From the NCBI GenBank assembly GCA_027618855.1, contig JAQCID010000077.1, forward strand, positions 1 through 5,928: a stretch of DNA of 5,928 nucleotides, written 5' to 3'. Below, piece after piece: positions 1 through 5,928 of this stretch. This stretch comes from Bacteroidota bacterium (GTDB taxonomy: Bacteria > Bacteroidota > Bacteroidia > Flavobacteriales_D > Sanyastnellaceae). The notes below the pieces were generated by a model. The model saw only the letters and a program-made list of their open reading frames with translations. It was not told the origin of the DNA and searched no databases. The position numbers and the translations under genes are program-made. How positions within the stretch are numbered: position 1 is the stretch's first letter; each line of letters starts with the position of its first letter.

Positions 1-2
1 TC

Positions 3-1691
3 ATCAACACAGATGTGGGCAAAGCAGTAGGTCTTAGCTATTTTAAAAACAGAGGTTTTCGGGATGAGATCATAGAGAAATTCCAAGTGGGATTTTCTCC
101 TGACGGTTGGGATGTATTTACAAATGCGGCTTTGGGTGCGGGGTATGCTGAGGACAGACTTGTCGCAACAGGATTAAGCTCAAAAAGTCAGAAAAACGGA
201 AAGTTATTTGACTTTTTTAGAGGTCGGGTGATGTTCCCGATAAGGGATGTGACGGGCAGAGTGATCGGGTTTGGCGGGAGAACTCTGAAGACAGAGAAAA
301 AGATCGCCAAGTATTTCAACAGTCCAGAGAGTCCACTGTACGACAAATCACGGGCGCTTTATGGAATTCATTTGGCGAAGCCTCTGATCAGTAAAGAGGA
401 CATGTGTTTTCTTGTTGAGGGGTATACAGATGTGATGGCGATGCACCAAAGCGGCGTGGAGAATGTTGTTTCTTCTAGTGGTACGGCGCTTACGATACCC
501 CAAACTCACCTCATACGCCGCTTCACAAAAAACGTAACTGTCCTTTTTGATGGAGACAGAGCGGGGATGACTGCTGCTTTAAGAGGGATAGATATTCTAC
601 TCAAAGAGGGGATGAACGTAAAGGTTGTCACCTTTCCTGATGGTGACGATCCAGACAGCTATTCAAAGAAAGTTAGTTCGAGCGAATTCCAGAAATTCAT
701 CAAAGAAGATGCGCTAGACTTCCTCGCATTTAAGTCCGACTTCCTGAGTAAAGAAGCTGGAGATAACCCACAAAAACGTTCTGAACTCGTTCACAGCATC
801 GTTGAATCTATCGCATGCGTTCCAGACGCAATTCAACGATCGGTTTACATCCAAGCGACCGCTGCACGAATTAAGTTGCCAGAAGAGTTGCTTCAAGCTG
901 AAGTTGCAAAGGAGATTCAGAAGAGCCTTCATCAAGAGGCAAAAAGATCTTCTCAGCCGAGACCTACCCAGACAGGCTCTACTTTAAGTGGCCCTCCTCC
1001 CTCTGCACCTCTTCCCGGAACGGAATACCCCACACAGGATGTTTCGGAAGATTTGGCTCCAGGGATTCCAGCAAGAGTTCGCACAAAGCGAGACATGTTA
1101 GAAGACACAATTATTAAACTCTTACTAGAACATGGAGAGGTTTTAGTGAATGTCGAGATCGAATCTGACCAGGCGGAAGAAGGCGCAAACGAAGGTGAGA
1201 CAAAAGACGCCTCAGTACCGACATCTTTTACAGAAGTTGCATTCGCAGAGCTTTTGGTTCACCGCATTGAGACCCACAATCTTGAAATGGAGAACGATTC
1301 TACAAATTATATTTTATCTAGATATAAGCAGAGTTTGGATGAGGGAACATTGCCTTCAACTCAATCCTTTTTCACAGACACTTCACCTGAAGTTCAAAAC
1401 AGAGCAGCAAATATGCTCGGGAACAAATACAGTCTAAGTGAAAACTGGGCAAACAAGCATCATATTTTTGCGATTCGAGAAGAAGAAGTACTCGAACAGG
1501 CGCTTTCAGCCGCGACGACACGCTTGCTTTTATTTGATGTCCAGAGAAATATTGACACCGTCATAAAAGCACTTTCTTCGAAAGGTATTTCAGATGAAGA
1601 GGTGAACAGATTGCTGAGAGAAAAGATGAAACTCGATAGAATTGTCTCAGATTTAAATTCATCCTTAGGTGTTGTAATCTTACCCAAATGA
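3..1691 (+). CDS. dnaG: DNA primase DnaG, 5'-truncated by window edge
   Basis: DnaG makes the short RNA primers that start Okazaki fragments and works with the replicative helicase. The frame is open from position 3, so the GTG at 15 is internal; the zinc-binding domain and the start of the catalytic core lie outside the window. Numbering from the GTG codon at 15, the core block 'GRVMFPI...GFGGRTL' is at 70-91 and 'KYFNSPESPLYDKS' at 99-112. The TOPRIM metal-binding residues follow: EGYTD at 135-139 (catalytic Glu135), DGDRAG at 179-184, and DPD at 212-214. A Pro/Ser-rich linker spans about 311-345. The helicase-interacting C-terminal region follows, with an acidic insert near 382-398 and the block 'YSLSENWANKHHI' at 472-484, which I recognise as Bacteroidota-like. 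The visible 562 codons plus roughly 130 missing fit a full-length primase. The stop overlaps the start of the channel gene, implying co-transcription. The family assignment is secure; the lineage inference is weaker. Confidence 0.96.
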   Translation: MNTDVGKAVGLSYFKNRGFRDEIIEKFQVGFSPDGWDVFTNAALGAGYAEDRLVATGLSSKSQKNGKLFDFFRGRVMFPIRDVTGRVIGFGGRTLKTEKKIAKYFNSPESPLYDKSRALYGIHLAKPLISKEDMCFLVEGYTDVMAMHQSGVENVVSSSGTALTIPQTHLIRRFTKNVTVLFDGDRAGMTAALRGIDILLKEGMNVKVVTFPDGDDPDSYSKKVSSSEFQKFIKEDALDFLAFKSDFLSKEAGDNPQKRSELVHSIVESIACVPDAIQRSVYIQATAARIKLPEELLQAEVAKEIQKSLHQEAKRSSQPRPTQTGSTLSGPPPSAPLPGTEYPTQDVSEDLAPGIPARVRTKRDMLEDTIIKLLLEHGEVLVNVEIESDQAEEGANEGETKDASVPTSFTEVAFAELLVHRIETHNLEMENDSTNYILSRYKQSLDEGTLPSTQSFFTDTSPEVQNRAANMLGNKYSLSENWANKHHIFAIREEEVLEQALSAATTRLLLFDVQRNIDTVIKALSSKGISDEEVNRLLREKMKLDRIVSDLNSSLGVVILPK

Positions 1692-2542
1692 TCGTTACTG
1701 AAATGATAAATGACTTTCTGTCCAAAAGCATCCAATTAGGGAGCTATGTTCTTTCTGTGGAACGGGGTTTGGCAGTACTCCTTACCCTGATTTTAGGGCT
1801 CGTTACGTTTGTACTATTTAAGTGGGCGTTGAGGCGTGCTTTAAAGCTTAAGCACATTGAGGAAGGTCGAAGATTTTTGATTGTCCGCCTAATGCGCACC
1901 CTAATTTATCTCATCACGTTTTTCATCGTTATCGAAGTTTTGGGATTTAATCTAACGGTCATTTGGGCAGGTTCCGCGGCACTCTTAGTGGGTGTAGGGA
2001 TAGGCCTTCAGGGCTTCTTCAATGATGTAATATCTGGCTTCGTTTTGTTATTTGAAGGGGGAGTAAGAGTAGGGGATGAGCTAGAGATTGATGGTGATCT
2101 TGTCAAAGTAAAGGGCATTGCTCTTAGAGCAACAAGAGTGGAAACTGTAGACGGGGACCTCGTGGTAATGCCCAATTCAAAAATTGCGGGAAACTCTGTC
2201 ATGAATTTCTCTCAGGGTCTCACATCTACGCGTATTAGCGTCTCTGTAGGCGTTGCGTATGGCAGTGATGTTGAACTTGTTCGTCAATTGCTTTTAGATG
2301 TAATGGCTGCCCAACCCCAAATCGTCAAATCGCCTTCGCCTCAAGTAATCTTCTCTGAATTTGGAGATTCTGCACTCCATTTTGAAGTCAGAGGATGGGT
2401 TGAGTCACCCTGGAACAGAATGATTATTAAAAGTGACATTCGATTTAGGATAGACAAAATTTTCCGTACGAATAAGATTAAAATCCCTTTTCCACAGCGC
2501 GAGCTTTACATCACGAACACATCGCAATCGGATCCATCATAA
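1688..2542 (+). CDS. MscS-family small-conductance mechanosensitive ion channel
   Basis: Inner-membrane channel expected to open under membrane tension and release solutes during hypo-osmotic shock. Its 284 aa nearly match the length of E. coli MscS. Three hydrophobic segments are visible: about 25-48, 64-86 and the pore helix TM3 about 90-122. Aligned by eye to E. coli MscS, the TM3 Gln-Gly kink (Q112-G113) is Q108-G109 and G121 is G117. The two pore-sealing leucines (L105, L109) are Val101 and Ile105. The beta domain contains 'VRVGDELEIDG' (126-136) and 'VVMPNSKIAGNSVMNFS' (159-175). The C-terminal domain begins near 'VSVGVAYGSDVELV' (185-198), and the protein closes with the typical 'IPFPQRELYI' (266-275). 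The start at 1688 forms an ATGA overlap with the dnaG stop; Met6 at 1703 is an alternative start. There is no clear Shine-Dalgarno, so translational coupling to dnaG is likely. The family is firm; gating properties are inferred. Confidence 0.94.
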   Translation: MIVTEMINDFLSKSIQLGSYVLSVERGLAVLLTLILGLVTFVLFKWALRRALKLKHIEEGRRFLIVRLMRTLIYLITFFIVIEVLGFNLTVIWAGSAALLVGVGIGLQGFFNDVISGFVLLFEGGVRVGDELEIDGDLVKVKGIALRATRVETVDGDLVVMPNSKIAGNSVMNFSQGLTSTRISVSVGVAYGSDVELVRQLLLDVMAAQPQIVKSPSPQVIFSEFGDSALHFEVRGWVESPWNRMIIKSDIRFRIDKIFRTNKIKIPFPQRELYITNTSQSDPS

Positions 2543-2570
2543 GCGAATATTTTGCGGAACCGAATCATTG
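2525..2570 (+). terminator. Imperfect hairpin around the mscS stop codon, possible weak terminator
   Basis: TCGGATCC (2528-2535) pairs with GGAACCGA (2556-2563) at 7 of 8 positions. An inner small stem GCGAA (2543-2547) pairs with TTTGC (2551-2555) through one G:U pair. Outer CAAT and ATTG may extend the structure. No T-run follows (the next bases are AAGCCCC), so this is not a classic intrinsic terminator. It may be a Rho-type or RNA 3'-end structure, or chance. Confidence 0.22.
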
Positions 2571-2609
2571 AAGCCCCTGTTAGATAAACACCTTAACATC
2601 ACCTAGAAA

Positions 2610-2702
2610 ATGAAATTTGTTGCCCTTACATTCAGCATCTTACTTGCGTCCCACGACCCTGATGGAGTCAAGGTCAATGGATGGAACGTCTTCGAGAAAT
2701 AA
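2610..2702 (+). CDS. Possible 30-codon small ORF with hydrophobic N-terminus
   Basis: This ATG-to-TAA ORF lies in the gap between the channel and aminotransferase genes. The peptide begins 'MKFVALTFSILLAS', a Lys followed by a hydrophobic stretch resembling a short signal peptide or membrane anchor, and then has a polar tail ending 'GWNVFEK'. It is bounded upstream in frame by TAG at 2604. It shares the reading frame of the aminotransferase gene, separated from its ATG only by the TAA and nine codons. The AAA immediately before the ATG suits Bacteroidota translation starts, but no Shine-Dalgarno is visible. It could be a regulatory leader ORF, a small membrane peptide, the remnant of a longer lost gene, or chance. 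I do not recognise a family. Confidence 0.22.
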   Translation: MKFVALTFSILLASHDPDGVKVNGWNVFEK

Positions 2703-2716
2703 ACTGATTATCAAGT

Positions 2717-2721
2717 AGGAG
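2717..2721 (+). promoter_or_regulatory. Shine-Dalgarno site for the aminotransferase gene
   Basis: AGGAG sits 8 nt before the ATG at 2730, good spacing for ribosome binding. It supports that start over any later one. It is the clearest such site in the window, which is notable because Bacteroidota genes often lack one. Confidence 0.7.
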
Positions 2722-2729
2722 AAGCACTG

Positions 2730-3617
2730 ATGATTCACGGAACACACAACGCAGATGTAGACGACAGGAATAAGGATGTCCTTATTTATGTGAATGGAGA
2801 ATTGTTCCCTCGGGATGAGGCAAAAATAAGTGTCTTTGACAGTGGATACCTTGTGGGGGACGGTGTCTGGGAGGCCATGCGCTTGTATGAAGGGAAGTTG
2901 GCCTTTCTTGATTTGCACCTGAACCGTTTGTGGGATGGATCAAAAGCTGTAGGAATGGACTTGGGGTTTGACAGAAAGTGGCTGGTAGATCAAATCGAGA
3001 TGGTGCTGGAGGCAAATCAAATGAAAACAGGTGTGCACCTGCGGGTGATGGTGACTAGAGGGATCAAGAAGACGCCATCACAGGACCCGAGATTGACACT
3101 TACGGGACCAAATCTGGTGATTATTGCAGAGTACAAGACGGCAAGTGAAGAAACCAGGAATAAGGGGATTACGTTGTTTACGAGTACAGTGAGACGCGGC
3201 CCACCAGATACGTTAGATCCAAGATTGAACTGTCACAGCAAGCTACACGAAGTTCAAGCGCTGATTCAGGCGATAGAGGCTGGGGCTGATGAAGCATTGA
3301 TGCTTGATGTTCGAGGGTTTGTCTCAACGTGCAACTCCACAAATTTTTTCATTGTAAAAGATGGTGAGGTTTGGACTTCAACAGGCGCGTACTGTATGAA
3401 TGGGATTACGAGGCACAACGTGATAAGAATATGCAAAGAGAATGGCATTGTCTGTAAGCAGAAGGACTTCTCCTTGTATGATGTGTATGCAGCTGATGAG
3501 GCTTTTGTCACGGGGAGCTTTGGAGGTTTAACCCCCGTTAATGTGGTGGATGGCAGAAAAATTGAGGGTCGGGACCTCATCAATACATTGACCAGTTTAT
3601 ATCAGAAATTGAGATGA
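2730..3617 (+). CDS. Class IV (fold-type IV) PLP-dependent aminotransferase, branched-chain/D-amino-acid aminotransferase-like
   Basis: The 295 aa match the usual length of the IlvE/D-amino-acid aminotransferase/aminodeoxychorismate lyase superfamily. The enzyme should be cytoplasmic and bind PLP. The N-terminal block is 'VLIYVNGELFPRDEAKISVFD' (17-37, one long stretch of the standard fold), then 'GDGVWEAMRLYEG' (43-55) and 'HLNRL' (63-67), whose Arg66 is the usual PLP-phosphate ligand. 'NCHSKLHEVQA' (167-177) supplies the Schiff-base Lys171. 'GFVSTCNSTNFFIV' (196-209) is the segment that normally holds a Glu contacting the PLP ring nitrogen, but Thr200 occupies that position. 'GITR' (225-228) and 'TGSFGGLTPV' (261-270) complete the cofactor pocket. 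The start is set by AGGAG at 2717. The stop overlaps the next ATG, so the two genes form an operon and the products probably act together. The superfamily is certain. The substrate is not, and I would not call it IlvE: the altered pocket and the partner gene argue for a separate subfamily. Confidence 0.9.
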   Translation: MIHGTHNADVDDRNKDVLIYVNGELFPRDEAKISVFDSGYLVGDGVWEAMRLYEGKLAFLDLHLNRLWDGSKAVGMDLGFDRKWLVDQIEMVLEANQMKTGVHLRVMVTRGIKKTPSQDPRLTLTGPNLVIIAEYKTASEETRNKGITLFTSTVRRGPPDTLDPRLNCHSKLHEVQALIQAIEAGADEALMLDVRGFVSTCNSTNFFIVKDGEVWTSTGAYCMNGITRHNVIRICKENGIVCKQKDFSLYDVYAADEAFVTGSFGGLTPVNVVDGRKIEGRDLINTLTSLYQKLR

Positions 3618-4339
3618 AGACTGTAAGGATATGTCTTTGGTCTGGACCTAGGAATATTTCGACGGCATTGATGTATTCTTTTGCCCAAAGAGAGGATACA
3701 CTTGTGCTAGATGAGCCGCTGTATGCACATTATCTCGCTTCAAGTGAAAAGGAACTCGTAGAAAGACATCCTGTAGCACAAATCGTCCTTGATACGATGG
3801 AGAATGATGGGGCAAAAGTTGTTGAAATGATGATGGGTGAATTCCCTTCTGATGTGGTGTTCTTTAAAAACATGACACATCATCTTTTAGATCTTGACCG
3901 GTCATTTATGGCAGGTGTTGTAAATGTTATTTTAACGAGAGACCCTGTCGACATGCTCCCTTCTTTTGCCAAGGTGATTCAAGACCCGACGATGGCTGAT
4001 GTCGGATATGAAGCACATGTTGAGCTTTTAGAATCCCTTCTTAAAAGAGGAATAGAACCCATCATTATCGATTCGAAGAACCTTCTTTTAAACCCCAGAG
4101 AAGCGTTAACCAAGTTGTGTGATTTGGCGGGGATTGTGTTTGATGAAAGGATGCTCAAATGGGATGCGGGCGCAAGGGCAGAAGATGGAGTGTGGGCAGA
4201 ATACTGGTATTCAGGAACGCATCAGTCTACAGGGTTCCAGAAGTATCTCCCCAAATCAGAACCGTTCCCGAACACACTGCGTCCTCTTTTGCAGGCTTGC
4301 CAGCCATGTTACGACACCTTGATCAATCGGATGAACTAG
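3614..4339 (+). CDS. Sulfotransferase-like P-loop protein, partner of the aminotransferase
   Basis: A 241-aa soluble protein with the layout of a small PAPS-dependent sulfotransferase. After a first beta strand, 'LWSGPRNISTALMYSF' (8-23) resembles the 5'-phosphosulfate-binding loop of the SxPRSGST type. 'VILTRDPVDMLPSF' (105-118) resembles the 3'-phosphate-binding element, with Arg109 and Ser117. There is no Walker A GK[ST] motif, so an ordinary NTPase or kinase is less likely. 'DEPLYAHYL' (33-41) and a C-terminal block with W183, EDGVW (190-194), YW (197-198) and HQSTGF (203-208) look like conserved family signatures that may form the acceptor site. The ATG overlaps the aminotransferase stop by 4 nt (ATGA), so translation is probably coupled. 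The 3' end overlaps recJ on the other strand. Actual sulfotransferase activity and the acceptor are unknown; the protein could instead bind a nucleotide for another purpose. Confidence 0.82.
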   Translation: MKTVRICLWSGPRNISTALMYSFAQREDTLVLDEPLYAHYLASSEKELVERHPVAQIVLDTMENDGAKVVEMMMGEFPSDVVFFKNMTHHLLDLDRSFMAGVVNVILTRDPVDMLPSFAKVIQDPTMADVGYEAHVELLESLLKRGIEPIIIDSKNLLLNPREALTKLCDLAGIVFDERMLKWDAGARAEDGVWAEYWYSGTHQSTGFQKYLPKSEPFPNTLRPLLQACQPCYDTLINRMN

Positions 4340-5927
4340 CTTTATGCGCTCGGAGATCTATCAGGTGAAGGTTTAATGTTGATTTGCCCCTAAAGGTGTT
4401 TCTCGCAAGTGTAAATACGATGTCGAATGAGCGCCAAGCCCGTACCTCATCAATGCGTTCTCCCATCCCAAATCCAATCGCCTCATATCTTTTTGCAGGA
4501 TACGCTGCATCTTGAACAACGAGTTTGAGATGCCTGCCGCCGTGCCCCACTGTTCTGGGTGGGATAGATGTAACAGCCCCTTGTGCCATAAATACGGGGA
4601 CTTCATTGCCAGGACCAAACGGCCCTATACGCTCAAACTCCTTATACATTACGGGGTTTAACTCATGAAGGTTGATCGGCATGTGATACGCCACCGAGTG
4701 TTGTGGTTTGGCTCCCAACGTTTGTGTATTAATGGCATTGTTCAGGCACGTCGTAAACTCCTCCATGTTTTCACGGCGGATTGTAAGTCCCGCAGCCATG
4801 GGATGACCTCCGAATTGATCAATTAAGTGCTTACAATCTTCAAACGCTGCAAGAATATCAATGCCGGGGACGCTTCGTGCACTCCCTGTGAGAACTTCAC
4901 TTTCTTCAGAGAGAACGATCGCTGGACAATACCGTTGTTCAATAAGTCGACTTGCGACAATGCCCAACACCCCTCTGTGCCATCCCTCACCAGTCACCAA
5001 TGTACATGATCTGCCCGGAGGCTGTTCAACCATTTGAGAAATAGCCTCTTCAGTAAGGTCTTCATCTAAATCACGGCGCGCTTGGTTCAGTGTTTCGAGA
5101 TGATTTGCGAGCTCCAAAGCTCCACCCTCATCGTTTGCCATTAATAGCTTTACTGCATCTAAGGCATGTCCAACTCTGCCGGCGGCGTTAATTCGGGGCC
5201 CCAAACTGAAACTCATGTCTCTTACAGTTTTGGGTGCCTCTTCTATTCCGGCAACCTGAAGCATCGCTCTAATCCCTGGGCGCATAGACTCGCTGAGGTT
5301 TCTCATGCCATGAAAGGCAAGAACCCTGTTTTCGCCTGTAATGTCCACCAAATCAGCCCCTATACTTAATGCAAGAAGGTCAAGGTGATCGTAGACGGAA
5401 TCCATTGTCAGACCGATATGAGGGACGAGAGCGGACAGCATTTTAAATGCGACACCTGCACCGGAGAGTTCCTTAAATGGGTAGAGACAGTTTGGTTGTT
5501 TTGGATTAAGTAGCGCGAAACAATTTGGAAGCTCAACTGCAGGAAGGTGGTGGTCACACACAATGGTGTCTATCCCAAAACTAGCTGCATAATTTAGCGC
5601 CTCAAAATCCTTCGTTCCACAATCCAGTGTGATGAGAACAGTACATCCAGATTTACGTGCCCTGTCCACACCTTCTTTCGACACCCCATGGCCTTCTTGA
5701 TACCTCATCGGAATATATGGGACAATTTGGACATCCAATCCTTCAAGAAAGGATGAAACCATCGCGACAGAAGTGATGCCGTCAACGTCATAATCGCCGT
5801 AAACCATTATCCGTTCATGACCTAAAATGGCGCGATTTAACCTCGTAACGGCCTTATCCATGTTCAACATGGTGTCAGGATCATGCAGATCCTCCAATTT
5901 AGGACAAAGAAATGTTTCAGTGTGCTC
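4323..5927 (-). CDS. recJ: Single-stranded-DNA-specific 5'-3' exonuclease RecJ, 5'-truncated by window edge
   Basis: RecJ degrades single-stranded DNA 5' to 3' in recombinational and mismatch repair. The frame stays open to the right edge, reading 'EHTETFLCPK' before the TTG at 5897. That TTG is therefore an internal Leu in the family's '..P.L..LHDP' block, and only about 40 N-terminal residues are missing. Numbering from that codon, the DHH motifs are 'YGDYDVDG' (33-40), 'TLDCG' (90-94), 'CDHH' (114-117) and 'GADLVDITGENR' (180-191), supplying the expected metal ligands D37, D39, D92, H116/H117 and D182. 'GPRINAAGRVGHA' (233-245) follows. The DHHA1 domain shows 'GEGWHRGVLGIVASRLIE' (303-320) and 'GGHPMAAG' (363-370). 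The OB-like domain has 'GPFGPGNEVPVF' (425-436). All catalytic positions look intact, and the length is normal. It is convergent with the sulfotransferase-like gene; its promoter lies outside the window. Confidence 0.96.
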   Translation of the reverse strand, partial: EHTETFLCPKLEDLHDPDTMLNMDKAVTRLNRAILGHERIMVYGDYDVDGITSVAMVSSFLEGLDVQIVPYIPMRYQEGHGVSKEGVDRARKSGCTVLITLDCGTKDFEALNYAASFGIDTIVCDHHLPAVELPNCFALLNPKQPNCLYPFKELSGAGVAFKMLSALVPHIGLTMDSVYDHLDLLALSIGADLVDITGENRVLAFHGMRNLSESMRPGIRAMLQVAGIEEAPKTVRDMSFSLGPRINAAGRVGHALDAVKLLMANDEGGALELANHLETLNQARRDLDEDLTEEAISQMVEQPPGRSCTLVTGEGWHRGVLGIVASRLIEQRYCPAIVLSEESEVLTGSARSVPGIDILAAFEDCKHLIDQFGGHPMAAGLTIRRENMEEFTTCLNNAINTQTLGAKPQHSVAYHMPINLHELNPVMYKEFERIGPFGPGNEVPVFMAQGAVTSIPPRTVGHGGRHLKLVVQDAAYPAKRYEAIGFGMGERIDEVRAWRSFDIVFTLARNTFRGKSTLNLHLIDLRAHKASSSD

Positions 5928-5928
5928 T

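Noticed and set aside
15..17. GTG as start codon of the primase
   Set aside because: The frame is open upstream to position 3 and the family needs about 130 more N-terminal residues including the zinc domain, so the gene is cut by the window edge.
2551..2648. Bacteroidota-type promoter (TTTG about 19 nt before TAnnTTTG) for the aminotransferase operon
   Set aside because: TTTG occurs at 2551 and 2616, but the best -7 candidates (near 2581 and 2641) have wrong spacing or several mismatches, so none is convincing.
2640..3015. Minus-strand ORFs over the start of the aminotransferase gene
   Set aside because: They resemble no known family and lie opposite strongly conserved aminotransferase coding sequence, so they are reading-frame shadows.
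4119..4368. Alternative-frame + strand ORFs inside the end of the sulfotransferase-like gene
   Set aside because: The conserved motifs are in the 3614-4339 frame; the others have low-complexity, non-family-like composition.
5895..5897. TTG as start codon of recJ
   Set aside because: Upstream in-frame codons encode 'ETFLCPK', which continues the conserved block before 'LEDLHDP'. The true start is outside the window.
1..5928. Mobile element, CRISPR array, tRNA, rRNA or riboswitch
   Set aside because: Genes are packed almost end to end with only one gap of 187 nt, and I saw no direct-repeat array, transposase motif, tRNA-like fold or conserved riboswitch core.

Overview
The window looks like a chromosomal segment from a bacterium of the Bacteroidota or a close FCB-group relative (Balneolota and Rhodothermota are alternatives). 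The evidence is the long C-terminal region of the DNA primase, with its 'YSLSENWANKHHI' block, and the 'ITGENRVLA' block of RecJ. Base composition is moderate and similar across the genes. I see no mobile element, CRISPR array, tRNA or rRNA. The lineage call rests on remembered family features, not on a search.

Layout. (1) Positions 3-1691, + strand: DNA primase DnaG, cut at its 5' end by the window edge. (2) Positions 1688-2542, +: a complete MscS-type mechanosensitive channel whose ATG overlaps the dnaG stop by 4 nt. (3) A 187-nt gap (2543-2729) containing an imperfect hairpin around the mscS stop, a possible 30-codon small ORF with a hydrophobic N-terminus, and a good Shine-Dalgarno sequence. 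(4) Positions 2730-3617, +: a fold-type IV (class IV) PLP aminotransferase. (5) Positions 3614-4339, +: a small sulfotransferase-like P-loop protein, again joined by a 4-nt ATGA overlap. (6) Positions 4323-5927, - strand: the exonuclease RecJ, cut at its 5' end by the right edge and overlapping the sulfotransferase-like gene tail to tail by 17 nt.

How the genes relate. DnaG and RecJ are housekeeping DNA replication and repair enzymes, and MscS is a housekeeping osmotic safety valve. The least understood part is the pair at 2730-4339. The aminotransferase has a Thr where class IV enzymes normally carry the Glu that contacts the PLP ring nitrogen. The partner has a sulfotransferase-type nucleotide-binding loop. 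From memory, plant 'branched-chain-amino-acid aminotransferase-like' chloroplast proteins fuse homologues of these same two domains in the opposite order. That would make this bacterial gene pair the unfused version of a conserved two-part system of unknown chemistry. It is the best candidate here for an undescribed function.
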